From positions 50,902,001-50,966,000 of the forward strand of contig OZ231128.1 in the NCBI GenBank assembly GCA_965153355.1: a stretch of DNA of 64,000 nt, read 5' to 3'. The position numbers and the translations under genes are program-made. Under the pieces are notes generated by a model that had not been told where the DNA came from, ran no database searches, and was given only the letters and a program-made list of their open reading frames with translations. This document shows, one piece after another, positions 43,969-56,500 of the stretch (its first letter is position 1; each line of letters begins with the position of its first letter). This DNA is from Flaccisagitta enflata (Eukaryota; Chaetognatha; Sagittoidea; Aphragmophora).

Positions 43969-46900
43969 ATGAAAGCCTTTTCTGTAATAATCTTGATTCC
44001 AACACTATCGTTACTTTTAATCATTTCGAATCCCGTGGCCGCAATAGCGAAGACCTACCTCACGGTCAAGCATGGCTCGCCGGCGACGTTGACGTGCGTA
44101 TTCGAGAAATCCAACCCCGGCCAGGTTTTGTGGGTCAGAGGCAAGCTCGGCTTGATGTCTCTGGACGGCGAGGATTTCTTCACCATGGCTACACAGCTCG
44201 ATCCCAAGCTCGTCTCGACTTATCGCATAGTGCCGGTCCTATCGCCCAGTGAAGAAGGAAAAGAGCCAGATTTAATCAGGTAATTTTTGCCCGCGACAGA
44301 ATATCATTCTGACGCGGAAAAGCTACTGCGATGGGTTGAAATTTAACCAGGTGAAAAAGAACTGACGGCTGATGAGGACCCTGTTTTCATTTTTTTCGGT
44401 CTCGAATAGTTCGAAGCTCATAATCGATACCACGGATGTCGACAACGAGGACCACGCCAATCCTTACAAATGTGTCGTTGACATCTTCTTTGAGGAAAAG
44501 TTTCTGCTGGCTGTAGTCAAGGATGATCTGAAATGTTCGTTCGCCGACAACGACGGCCCTTTTCGCGTCGGTGACACGGTTGAAGTCGAATGTTCTGTGA
44601 CGAAGGATCGAGCGGGAGTGGGCAAATTGGATTTCTCCCTCGTTATTGGCAATGAGACGATCGCTACCCAAGCGGTCGACGGAACGGCCATGTGGAAAGA
44701 GGGCACTAACATCGCCCGCCCGCGCTTCTCTTTCGTTCTGCGCGAAGAATTTCACGGAAAGGAAGTTCGCGTGGAACTGGGCATAACGAACGGAGATAAC
44801 TTGGAAGCTGTTGTCGATGGGAGTCTGTCTTTGTCCTATGGCCTCAATCTCAAATGCTCGTCATCTCAGCATTTTGTGAAAACGTCCATGAATGCGACAA
44901 AATTCGATGGGATTCCTTATCAAGCCATTAAAGATAAAGATGAAAGCGACGATGACCAGTCGGAGCTGCCTTTGCCCCATTGTCTCGTCGAGTCGTCTGC
45001 TCCTTTTGAATCGGAAAGATCCGTCATCTGGCAGTTTGTTGGGTCTGAAGAAGAGAAGCATATTCGCAGCCACGTGTTGGATTCTCCCATGGTATCGACG
45101 CCCGACTCAAAGGGGAAGACGATTTACAGAACCGCTTTGCCACGAAGTTACCTCAACTCGTTGACCAAGTTCCCGCAGAAAGACGTTCGCCTCACTGTCA
45201 GGTTAAGCCAAACTAGCAATAATTTTCAGATGCGCCAACGCGCCTCTATATTCCGTCGCATCTGTCCGTTGGTCGGTCCGTCACGCAAACGTTTTATGAC
45301 CCATACGGCGCACCTATTAGCCTATCTGGCCTTAAAGTTAAGTTGTGTATTCACAATAACTTGATTAGCTGATGAGTACTCGTTTTTTGTGGAAAAAAAA
45401 ATTCTTAGGTTTTGAAACTATTAGTAGACGTACCATGTAAAACTAGGTTGGTTGATAATCGTTAAAGATCTTGTTTTGCGTCGATTCAGCGTCTCGGATT
45501 TGGATTCGTCGTCATTGGAGAAATTCATCGACGTTGAAATCCATCTCGCGCCGCAGATCCGTTGTTTCGACTTTCACGGGCCAGCTGTCAAATTAGGATC
45601 GGGCAAAAAGCCGACAAAGCAGGGCAAGGGATGCCAAATTTTGTCGTGCCCGCCCATCAACGACGTTCAAGTCACCGCGGACCATTCCGTCAAATTACTT
45701 CGGCCTCGGCTGGTGACGTTTCCGCGGAACGACTCGGACGAACGTCAACGCTTTTCGACGCCTTTCACAATCACGTTTCCGGAGGCGTCTGAGGTGGATG
45801 CCGATGACTTCGTCCGCGAATTCGCCACTTTGCGCGGCGTGCGCGATGACTCGGTCTCCTGGGTCGGCCGTACACTCCAAGACCCTCCTCCGTTTGTCGA
45901 GCCTCAAACGTCATCTGACGGCGAGGAAGAAAATGACGCGTCGCTGACTGACGGTGGAAATGATCAATCCGCGGAACACGTGGCTGAGCCTACTTCTGAA
46001 GACGCCTCGAGTGTCAAAGGTGATGATCATTCGGATCATCGGGAGCATGACGAGCAGGAGGAAGAAGTGAAGCAAGTGGAGCAAAGTGAGGAAGAGGAGG
46101 ATGCTCCTGATGCAGTTGCAGAGCCAGGCCGCATGAAGAGGAAAGCCAATTTCAACGTCGTTAGATCCAGGGTGCGAAGACACGAAGGGCATCAGCATGG
46201 TGGGGAAGAGCATCGGCATGAGGGGGAAGAGCACCAGCATGGCGAGGAAGAGCACCAGCATGGCGGGGAAGAGCATCAACATGGCGGGGAAGAGCATCAA
46301 CATGACGGAGAAGAACGTCAGTTTGGCGAAGACGCACCTCACCACGAAGGGGATTACCATGGTGGAGAAGAACATCAGCATGGCAACGTTGAGCATCAGC
46401 ATAGTAACGATGCCGTCAGTAAAAGTGGATCCGTCGGAAAGGTTTCTCCCGTCCAATATGAATCACTTTCTCTTCCCAACAAGGACGAGTTGGCCGCTTA
46501 TTTTCATGCTAAGGCATTGTACCGCGTGGGAAGTTTCCAGCGTACGTTCGATTTTCATCTCCCCGCTTTCAGGTTCATCAAGTTTTAACGAAATATTTAT
46601 TTACCCATTGATCTTTTAAGTTCTTACTTTATCGCAAGAGGCTTTCTAGGTTGCTCCCCTTTTATTCTCGTCCGCTGTTGTCAGATGACTGTTAGACTCA
46701 TGTTCCATGACAGGTCTACTCTTGATCTTTTCGCGCTGGTCGTTGAAGAGTTGAGTGTATCGCTTCTTCTAGTTGTACTAAAATATACGAGGTTCACTTC
46801 GAAGGCTCTCCTACGATTCGTCCCTCGGTTGCGACAACTCCGTCACGCCAATGACCGCCAATTTCGAGTTTTCGTGTTCCCTCGTCACGATCCCGGTCTT

Positions 46901-49900
46901 CGATCTTAACCTCGTCTCAGTCTTTGCCAAATCGGAGGTCTTCGCCGCGAGTATCCAAGGACGTATCAAGAGGACGGCTCGTGGCTTCGACGTTTCGGGT
47001 TCCTACGGCGGTGATTTAGAGGGGATCGTTTTAAAACGATTCGACGTTATCGTGCGTGTCAGCCGGTCGGGCGGAAAATGGGATGAAGCGCACGTCCAGA
47101 TAGATTTCTCTCGCCTCACGCTTTCTCGTTCAGGTGATGAGCGTAAGATAAGGATCATATGCTGTTTTGATGCTTGATGAATGTCGTTATATAAATGTTA
47201 AGCGCTTTTGTCGCACAATTTCGTTTTTTGTCCGCGACGGAATATCATTCCGACGCGGACTATAATTCAAGGCGGGTGGGTGTCGTCGTCGTTGTCGTTG
47301 TCGTCGTCGTCGTTGTCGTAACGGATTTTAAAAAATGGATAACTTTTTTATGCTTTGACCGATTTGGTTCATATTTGGTGGGAAGTTGTGCTAGGGTAAG
47401 GCGCTTTACATCCTATCCGATTTTTGTGATCCGACCAACCTAACCGGCCCAACCAGCCTACCGGCCTAAAAGTGAAAAACGCGCATAACTTTGGCATTTT
47501 TCAACCGATTTGGCTGAAATTTGGTATGGAGTCTCTAAATGGAAGGCCTCAACATATGTATATGATTTATATGCATTTGAGCATGCTAACCGGCCAAACC
47601 GACCTACCACCCAACCAGCCAACCGGCCTAAAGTGAAAAACTTGCGTAACTTGTCATTTTCAACTGATTTGGTTGAAACTTGGTATGGAGTCTCTAAATG
47701 GAAGAACTCAACATATGCACTATTTATCCTGTTAAACCAGCCTACCACCCCAACCAGCCTACTGGCCTAAAAAGTGAAAAACGTGCATAACTTTGGCATT
47801 TTTCAACCGATTTGGCTGAAATTTGGTATGGAGTCTCTAAATGGAAGGCCTCAACATATGTATATGATTTATAAGCATTTGAGCATGCTAACCGGCCAAA
47901 CCAACCTACCACCCAACCAGCCAACCGAAAAGTGAAAAACTTGCGTAACTTTGTCATTTTTCAACTGATTTGGTTGAAACTTGGTATGGAGTCTCTAAAT
48001 GGAAGGACTCAGCATATGCAAACTATTTATCCTGTTAAACCAGCCTACCACCCAACCAGCCTACCAGCCTAAAAATGAAATATGTGCATATCTTTGGCGT
48101 TTTTCAACCAATTTTGTTGAAATTTGGTGTGGAGTCTCCAAATGGAAGGACTCATCATACGTATGTGATTTATATGCATTTGAGCATGCTAACTGGCCAA
48201 ACTGACCTACCACCCAACCAGCCTACCTACCAAAAAGTGAAAACTTGCATAACTTTGTCATTTTTCAATCAATTTGGTTGAAACTTGATATGGAGTCTCT
48301 AAATGGAAGAACTCAACATATGCACACTATTTATCCTGTCAAACCAGCCTACCACCCAACCAGCCTACTAGCCTAAAAGTGAAAAATGTGCATAACTTTG
48401 GCATTTTTCAACCAATTTGGTTGAAATTTGGTATGGAGTCTCTAAATGGAAGGACTCAGCACATGTATGTGATTTATTTATGTTTGAGCATGCCAACCAG
48501 CCAAACCCACCTACCACCCAACCAGCTTACCGGCGTAAAAGTTAAAAACTTGCATAAGTTGGATATTTTTCAACCAATTTGGTTGAAACTTGGTATGGAG
48601 TCTCTAAATGAAAGACCTCAACATATGCACACTATTTATCCAAACCAGTTTACCACCCAACCACCCTACTAGCCTAAAAGTGAAAAATGTGCATAACTTT
48701 GCCATTTTTCATCGGATGTGCATGAAACTTTGTATGGAGGCTCATAATTATAGTTTTAGCGAACTTACGGGGTTAGCGATCTTTTGGTCATAGCGATCTT
48801 ATGGAATTGGTGATCTATAACCCCCTTCCGTCGCGGACCCAGATACTGATCAGATTTTTTTCGCGCGTCTTTTATTTTCTTGCATTTTGTGCTTTTACTG
48901 GTGTGTGTGTGTTTGGTGCGTGTGCATGGTGGTGTTTGTGTGTATGATGGTTTGTGTATGTGATGGTTTGTGTCTGTGGTGGTTTGTGTGCGTGGTGGTG
49001 TGTGTGTGGTGGATGGTGTGTGTGTGGTGGTTGGTGTGTGTGTGTGGTGGTTGGTGTGTGTGTGTGGTGGTGTGTGTGTGTGTGGTTGCGTGTGTGTGGT
49101 GGTTTGTGTTTGTGTGGTGGTGTGTGTGTGTGGTTGCGTGTATGTGGTGGTTTGTGTTTGTGTGTGGTAGTTTGTGTGTGTGTGTGTGGTGGTTTTTGTG
49201 AATGTGGTGGTTTTTGTCCTCGACGATCAGTTTACGTCGAGGACTATAACATAGCCTTGTGTGTAGTGAGTCGTTGTTTGTTGTCGTTTGTCTCAACCCT
49301 TAAAAACTTAAGAACCACAACTCAGATGTTGATGAAATTTGGTCAGTGTTATTTTGAGGGCATTACTAACCTGTGTACCAACTTTCAACAACATTCATAA
49401 ATATTTGATACCCTTTGCATATTATTTTTGTAGTAATATTAATTCTTGGACTTGTGCAATTTACATAAGGGAAGGGTAGTAAAGGTTCACCAATGTTGTT
49501 CAAACTTGTTGTGAAGGTTCATTGCATCAATTAAAGCTCCCCTGCAAGATTTCAGTAAATTCTGAGTATTGGTTCAGAAAATATAAGGGTATTTATGATG
49601 TATCTAGTAACATTATTTCTTGGACTTAGGAAATTTTTTTTTTTTTTTAAATTATTTTTTTTTGAAAAAAATTTTTTTTTTAATTTTTTTTTTTCTTTAA
49701 ATTTATTTTTTTTGAAAAAATCTTTTTTTTCTTTTTGAAATTTTTTTTTTTTTTGACTTTAAGGTACCGTCACACGGGGCTAATGGGGACAGCAGGGGCA
49801 AATAAGGACACTTACGTCAAACGTGATATCTTTAACCCGGTCAACTTTTTTTTGTATCTCTCAACATTTTACCATTAATCAGTTAATAGGAAAGCTTGAA

Positions 49901-52900
49901 ATATATAACTGTCCCTATTTACCCCTGCTGTCCCTATTAGCCCCATGTGACGGTATGCAATTGGTAGCCGGGTCAGACTGAGTAGCCGGGTCAGACTGAG
50001 TAGCAGGGTCAGACTGAGTAGCAGGGTCAGACTGAGTAGCAGGGTCAGACTGAGTAGCCGGGTCAGACTGAGTAGCCGGGTCAGACTGAGTAGCCGGGTC
50101 AGACTGAGTAGCCGGGTCAGACTGAGTAGAGCTGAGTGCAGTCCAGACTGAGTAGCCGGGTCAGACTGAGTAGCCGGGTCAGACTGAGCCGGGTCAGACT
50201 GAGTCGCCGGGTCAGACTGAGTAGCCGGGTCAGACTGAGTCGCCGGGTCAGACTGAGTCGCCGGGTCAGACTGAGTCGCCGGGTCAGACTGAGTCGCCGG
50301 GTCAGACTGAGTCGCCGGGTCAGACTGAGTCGCCGGGTCAGACTGAGTCGCCGGGTCAGACTGAGTCGCCGGGTCAGACTGAGTCGCCGGGTCAGACTGA
50401 GTCGCCGGGTCAGACTGAGTCGCCGGGTCAGACTGAGTCGCCGGGTCAGACTGAGTCGCCGGGTCAGACTGAGTCGCCGGGTCAGACTGAGTCGCCGGGT
50501 CAGACTGAGTCGCCGGGTCAGACTGAGTCGCCGGGTCAGACTGAGTCGCGGGTCGGACGAGTCGCGGGTCGAACTGAGTCGCCAGGTCAGACTGGTCGCG
50601 GTCAGACTGGTGCGCCGGGTCGAACTGGTGCCGGGTCAGACTGAGTCGCCGGGTCAGACTGAGTCGCCGGGTCAGACTGAGTCGCCGGGTCAGACTGAGT
50701 CGCCGGGTCAGACTGGTCGCCAGGCCAGGCTGTCGGCAGGTAGACGAGTCGCCGGTCAGACTGAGTCGCCGGGTCAGACTGAGTCGCCGGGTCAGACTGA
50801 GTCGCCGGGTCAGACTGAGTCGCCGGGTCAGACTGAGTCGCCGGGTCAGACTGAGTCGCCGGGTCAGACTGAGTCGCCGGGTCAGACTGAGTCGCCGGGT
50901 CAGACTGAGTCGCCGGGTCAGACTGAGTCGCCGGGTCAGACTGAGTCGCCGGGTCAGACTGAGTCGCCGGGTCAGACTGAGTAGCCACGCGGACACCGAA
51001 TAGACTACAGTCGAAGACTGTTGTTTTTAAGCTTTTTTTGTGTGTGTGTGGTGGTTTTTTTGTGTGTGTGTGGTGGTTTTTGTGTGTGTGTGTGTCGCGG
51101 TTTGTGTGTGTGGTGGTGTGTGTGTGGTGGGTTTGGTGGCGTGTGTGTGGTGGCTTTTGTGTGTGGTGGCTTGTGTGTGAGTGTTTGTGTATGGGGTTTT
51201 TGCGTGTGTGATGGTTTGTGTGTTTTACTGTGTCCTTGTTTGCTCTTGCTTGTTAGTGTGTTTTTGGTGATTTGTGTATGTGTTTGTGTGGTGATTTGTG
51301 TGTGTGTGTGTGGTGGTATGTTTGTTTGTACGTGTGTGGTGGCTTTTGCGTGTTGTGAGTGTGGGGTGGCTTGTTTGAGTGTGTGGGGGCTTGTGTGTGT
51401 GTGTTTGTGTGCGTGTGTGTGCGTGTGTGTGCGTGTGTGGTGGTTCATGTGTGTGTGGTGGTTCGTGTATGTATGGTGGTTTGTGTGTGTGTGGTGGTGC
51501 GTGTGTGTGTGCGTGTGTGGTGGTTCGTGTGTGTGTGGTGGTTTGTGTGTGTATGGTGGTTTGTGTTTGTGTGGTGGTGCGTGTGTGTGCGTATGTGGTG
51601 GTTTGTGTGTGTGTGGTGGTTCGTGTGTGTGTGTGTGGTGGTGCGTGTGTGTGTGTGTGGTGGTGCGTGTGTGGTTTGTGTGTGTGGTGGTGCGTGTGTG
51701 TGGTTTGTGTGTGTGTTTGAGTGTGTGGTGGCTTGTGTAGGTGTGGTGGCTTGTGTGTGTGTGTGGTGGCTTGTTTGTGTTTGTGCATGTGTGGTGATTT
51801 GCGTGTTTTACTGTGTCTTTGTTTGCTCTTGCTTGTTAGTGTGTGTGTGTCGTGTATGTGACGTGTGTGTGTTTTGCTGTCATTGTTTGCTCTTGTGTGT
51901 GTGTGTGTGCGTGTGTGTGTGGTGGTTTGCGTCTTTGTTTACTCTTGCTTGTTAGTGAGTGTGTTTCGCGTGTGTGTGTTTTGCTGTCATTGTTTTTGTA
52001 TGTGTGTTTGTATTTTGTTGTCTCAGTTTGCTCTTGCTTGTTAGTGTGAGTGTGTGTGTGTGGTGTGTTTTGCTATCATTGTTTGCTCTTGCTTGTTGAT
52101 AGGTGTTTTCGCTTTTGCGTGGGTCTGGGTGTGGGTATGGAGAATTCGAGATAGACACCGTCAATTAAACATTTCATTTCATCGGTCCACTTCGTTTAAG
52201 ACGACGCCGACGGGTCTGATCCATTTACCAAGGGATCCAAGGGTCCTGGAAAACACGAAGATCACCATGGACATCACGAAAACCACCATGGACACCACGA
52301 AGATCACCATGGACATCACGAAGATAAACATGGACATCAGAAGGGAGACAAGTCGAAAGGAATGCAAGCTGATCCCGAGAAAGTCCAGCAGGAAGTTGGA
52401 TTTAAGGCCGAAGGTGACCGCGGAAACGTAGGCGTGATGGAGGCATCTGCGGGCGACGTGACGAGTCAAAAGTGGTTCCTGCCGGTGGTGGGCAGCGTCG
52501 GTGGCGTCGCCGTCATTATCGTCGCCGTCGCCATTTTCGTCGGCGTGAAGAGCCGCGGAAGAGGCAGAACAGCCAGAATGGAACAGCATAGAGTGGGTTA
52601 GTCGTAAATATAGCTAGTGTGCAAAAAGATATCCTCTTAAAGACGAGGTCAAACCTGGTAGCGACCTTATCATTTACTTATCTAATCAACGTGGTGATCA
52701 TGATAGAAGCGATGTTCGAGTCAGCAATGATGTCACCTTTATAGCTTATGACAAGTGGATTTAAGATATATGGTTTGGGTGCGGATGGGGTTGTGTATCC
52801 CGGATTTTTGTGTAGGGCTGCCTGACGAGAACCACGATGGTTATTCCGCAGCAAATAACAGTGTCGCTCCTTCGGATGACAACGAAGGTGGCGTCAACGA

Positions 52901-53192
52901 ACACGGTCCGGCCAACAACGATGGAAACAACGAGAACAACAACAACAGCTGCAAGTTGCCGAAAGAAGAGATGGAGGTGGCGCCTGACGGGTTGAGCGAG
53001 ATCGCGGAATTCGATTCTTCTTACGTGACGCCGTTGACGATGAATGGAGACACGTCCCTCATCGTGCCGGACGAACCGCCGGTCAAGATTCAAAGGGCTT
53101 CGCCGATTAAAGCGATGCAGTCGTTCCCAGTTGGCAGAAATCTCACCGGATCCATGAAGAAAGTGGCGCCTTATCCCAACGAAGAAGTGTGA
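43969..53192 (+). CDS. Ig-domain single-pass membrane protein with His/Glu-rich blocks
   Basis: Six exons with consistent phases give about 1095 aa: 43969-44279, 44410-45201, 45490-46572, 46805-47133, 52201-52596 and 52816-53192. Residues 1-27 form a signal peptide. An Ig-like domain is marked by C43, W55 and Y123-K-C125. Further Cys-containing beta-rich regions follow to ~residue 530, with no catalytic motif. Residues ~540-590 are acidic. Residues ~594-672 are repeats of the type GEEHQHG. Residues ~857-884 are HHGHHED repeats. A transmembrane helix is at ~930-954 (WFLPVVGSVGGVAVIIVAVAIF), followed by a basic stop (KSRGRGR) and a ~140-residue Asn/Glu-rich cytoplasmic tail. The His-rich blocks would be extracellular and could bind metal ions. 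I do not recognise an orthologue. The exon 3 and 4 acceptors were chosen by phase and are less certain. Confidence 0.8.
44291..44317. repeat. Perfect hairpin in intron 1 of the Ig-protein gene
   Basis: Stem CCGCG-A-CAGAAT, loop ATC, then ATTCTG-A-CGCGG. It is related to 47230-47260, where the inner stem is CGGAAT/ATTCCG. Both arms have changed together. Confidence 0.7.
47230..47260. repeat. Perfect hairpin, GTCCGCG stem
   Basis: GTCCGCG-A-CGGAAT, loop ATC, ATTCCG-A-CGCGGAC, followed by TATAA. It is preceded by TTTTT, like the heads of the hairpin-headed family. It lies in the 5-kb intron 4, next to a (GTC)n run. Confidence 0.7.
47455..48740 (+). repeat. Dimeric satellite, ~301-bp higher-order unit
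   Basis: Eight monomers share GAGTCT(C)TAAATGGA, with starts at about 47531, 47687, 47832, 47988, 48135, 48294, 48437 and 48598. Spacing alternates (156, 145, 156, 147, 159, 143, 161). The longer type has ATATGATTTATATGCATTTG; the shorter has CACTATTTATCCTGT. It lies in intron 4 of the Ig-protein gene. Confidence 0.9.
48900..49212 (+). repeat. GT-rich degenerate repeat 1
   Basis: About 310 bp of GTGTGTGTGGTGGTTTGTGT-like units. It is similar to 51036-52110 and ends in the hairpin at 49216. Confidence 0.9.
49216..49244. repeat. Perfect 10-bp-stem hairpin, GTCCTCGACG
   Basis: GTCCTCGACG and CGTCGAGGAC enclose a 9-base loop, preceded by TTTTT and followed by TATAA, as in the hairpin at 47230. 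The stem sequence is different. Confidence 0.7.
49630..49755. repeat. Poly(T)/poly(A) tract
   Basis: About 125 bp of long T runs separated by short AAA and GAAAAA words. It partly self-complements. No gene is present. Confidence 0.85.
49767..49953. mobile_element. 187-bp MITE, TA target duplication (family D)
   Basis: About 48-bp inverted repeats start CCGTCACA(C/T)GGGGCTAAT; TA lies at 49765-49766 and 49954-49955. The right end abuts the 18-bp minisatellite. No ORF. Confidence 0.85.
49965..50985 (+). repeat. 18-bp minisatellite GAGTCGCCGGGTCAGACT
   Basis: About 56 units. The first ~12 are GAGTAG variants, the middle (50550-50750) contains degenerate units, and the rest are almost identical. 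Because 18 is a multiple of 3, long open frames run through on both strands and are not genes. It lies in intron 4 of the Ig-protein gene. Confidence 0.97.
51036..52110 (+). repeat. GT-rich degenerate repeat 2
   Basis: About 1.1 kb of GTGTGTGGTGGTTTGTG-like sequence with recurrent words TGTTTGCTCTTGCTTGTTAGTGTG near its 3' end (read in parts). It ends ~90 bp before exon 5 of the Ig-protein gene. Confidence 0.9.
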
Positions 53193-53549
53193 AAGATGAA
53201 GAAATGTGCACACCGCACAACGATCGGTTTTTTGAGAAACCTCGTAAATGCGATTGTTACATCTTTAGTTGACCAGAATTCCAATATCTGTCAACAATCT
53301 CTAGCTAGTTTTGTAATTATTATCACTTCGTATGTTTTTTTTCTGTCTAGATAGGAGCCAGCGCAATTGTTGACTTTGCATCATTGAATGATTGTTTCCA
53401 CTTAAATGAAAACAACATTATTTCTCGCACTCTTGACGTGTATTTTATCGTAATGGTTTTCAGTCAGGCGATGAACTGAGGATGGACATAAATGAACTAA
53501 AAAAGATTTATCTACGTCGTCCTTGTGTTGATTTGAGATTTTTTGAGTA
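53193..53549. other. Intergenic, Ig-protein gene to DM9 gene
   Basis: 357 bp. A pyrimidine tract ending TTTTTTTCTGTCTAG (53337-53351) resembles a splice acceptor ~200 bp before the DM9 start, so a 5' UTR intron or trans-splice site is possible. Confidence 0.4.
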
Positions 53550-56500
53550 ATGGCGGGGATGACTGAACGTGTAAAACAAAAACGCAGTAAAAATGGGAAA
53601 TCGTCGTCGCTACCGTGGGACCAATTTCTGTCCTCGACTGTCCCGTCGTCGACCATCGCTTGGGTCAACGTGGGCCCTCGCGACCCGCGACAGATTCATG
53701 GCTGCGTTGCCGCGTCCGACAGTAACGAGAGTGACTCTGATCATCTGAGATGCTTAGTTGCCTCCTCGTCGGCGCGGGTCGCCGTCGACGTGACGCAATC
53801 CGACTCGGCCATGGTGGCGAAAGTAGTGACGCGCGAACCGGAAGTCGATGAAAACGAAGATGCGCTCGTCGGACGAGTTTATCATACGGGGGCCAGTTAC
53901 GTTTACGAGCGGTCGCCTTTCACCATTATCCCCGGATCTGTCTTGAATGGAAGGTGAGAGGTGAATGCAGCGCAATGTAGTGTAAGGAGGCCTTGGTGAA
54001 CTGAATGCGCGAAAGCTAGCGCGTCGGGAGATCATGGTCATTATCACGATCTATTGTCTTGAGACCTTTTGGGCAGCGGCCCCAAAGGGGTCGATGACTT
54101 ATGCTTTCACTCATATGGGTAATTTTCTCCTTCATACTCTTCCCCCCTCAAATCCCAGTCTCGAGGCTCAAATTCCAGTCTCGAGGTCCAAATCCCAGTC
54201 TTGAGGCCCAAATCCCAGCCTTGAGACCCAAATCCTAGCCTCGAGGACCAAATCCTAACCTGGTGGCCAAAATGCCGTCCTTGAGTCCATGATGTCCAAA
54301 TCCCAGCCAAGTAGCCCAGTTCCCAGCCTTGAAGCCCGAATCTCAGTCTCCAGACTGGGATTTGGGCCTTGAGGCTGCAATTTGGGCCTCAAGACTGAGA
54401 TTTGGGCCTCGAGACTGGGATTTGGGCCTCGAGACTGGGATTTGGGCCTCGAGACTGGGATTTGGGCCTCGAGACTGGGATTTGGGCCTCGAGACTGGGA
54501 TTTGGGCCTCGAGACTGGGATTTGGGCCACAAGACTGGAATTTGGGCCACAAGACTGGAATTTGGTCCTTTCTCCAAGGAGAAGGAGAAAATTCCCCATA
54601 TTTGTGAAAGCATTAGTCTTCAACCCCTTCGGGGCTGCTGCCCTGCTTCCCCTTCAACTTCAAGCACAACCTACTTAGGCAGAGCACAGGTACCGCTGAC
54701 CATCTAACGGTTATGCGACTATTTAGTAATAATTTAGGCCTGTATATTGTTCCGAAAATAAAGGGTTTGAAGAAAGGGAAGGAAAAGAAAGGAGGAAAAC
54801 GAGAAAAAACAGGTCGCCCAAGGGCAATACGTGGTCAGCTATATCCGTTGCCCTGCTTTGCATGGTTGTTAATTGGAATGAGAGGCAGGGCAGCGGCCCC
54901 AAAGGGGACAAAGTCCTGTAGAACAGTCCGTCCGTTAGAGAGGGCAGATATTAGGCCTGAGAGGACAGGTAACAGGTCTGAAAGGGCAAATTTCAGGCCT
55001 GAGAGGGCAGATTCAAGACCTGAGAGGGCAGATTTCAGGCCCTCTGAGAGGGCCTGGAGGGGGGACGTACGGACGAATGAAAGTCCCCCTGTGTTCTACA
55101 GGACTTCGTCCCCTTCGGGGCCGCTGCCCAAAAAAGAACTTGGGAAAAATATAACTATTGGCAGTAAAAAAGATCATAAAACATAAGTTAAACACAATTT
55201 AACATTATTCAAACCTTAAACACCCAGTTTTAGTGGTTTATGGGGAAGAAAAACATTGATTTGATGACGCGACGCAATGCGTCGCGGGGAAGAAAGTCAA
55301 AATCAGGGGGTAAAATAATCAAACGTTATGGAATTATATACACCCCTGTAATGAGTACCAGTAATGGCGGCTGTCGCCGTGAGGAAAAAAGTCGTAAGCA
55401 TTGGTCACTTTTCACCATCTTTAGTCACTGAAATTTTGTCAGATCAAATCAAAAGCAATTGTATGTATTGACTGCACTGAAAATCAGAGAAAAATAGGAC
55501 TGAGCCAAATGAGCTAGATAAGCTGAAATAATCAAAATGATTCAACCAGACAACCAGTTTGCTTACTGATATGCTTTCTTGTATTTGCATGCTTAATCAA
55601 AACATTGATTTATTTATCCTATTCAAAATCAGAGAAAAAGCGCAAGCTAAATGAGCTAAATGAGCTAGAATACTTGAAAACTCCCTCATAGATGAGCAGC
55701 TCTGCTCACTGATATGTTTTTTTTATTTGCTTGCTTAAACAAATTTGAAAATATTCATTCATTTATCATATTTGATATCAGAAAGAATATACTGAGCTTA
55801 GTGAGCTAAATGAGCTTAAATGCTCAAAAATGCTTTCACAGATAAGAAGCTGTGCTCATAAACATGTTATCTTGTATTTGCACGCTCAAACAAACATAAA
55901 TACACTCTTTTATAGATCCTACACAAAATTGTAGAAAATCAAAAAAATTCCACTCGAATTTTTTATAAATATATCTTTAAACAAGGCCGGATACACGGCT
56001 TAGTTGCGGGTGGGCAGGAGCAGTGCTGGAGAAGTGGGGTCATCTGGGCGGGGCCGTGCTCAAAAAGCTCAAAAACGCCGAAAGAGTAAACAGACCGACA
56101 GACCGACAGCATGTGAGTCACGTCAGCATGCGACTAAAAATCATAGCACAAAAATATTTGTTGTAGAGCATTTTGCTTGGCCAAATGAAAGAAATTATCA
56201 AATTTACTTACCTATCAATTTCATTGATAATCGCTCAATCGAGACCCTCAACTTTCTCATAAGAAAATGAAAACCCTGTTTTTCTCAAATATGTCAATAA
56301 GTCGAAGACTGACTTCGACTTTTTTCCCGATTAAATCTTACGTTTTCCTTTTGCAGTGTGATCTCCATTCCATGGGGCCTCGCCGAGTACAAATACGACA
56401 GTTTTGAGCTCCTTACGATCGAGGTGCCATCTCCGAATGCACGTCAAATCCACACGGAATTCGGAAAGAAGCTCAATGGAATTCATTGGAGCAAATGCCA

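Noticed and set aside
49875-50996. Long ORFs on both strands over the 18-bp array
   Set aside because: The frames are repeat read-through with no non-repeat coding sequence, and they lie within an intron.
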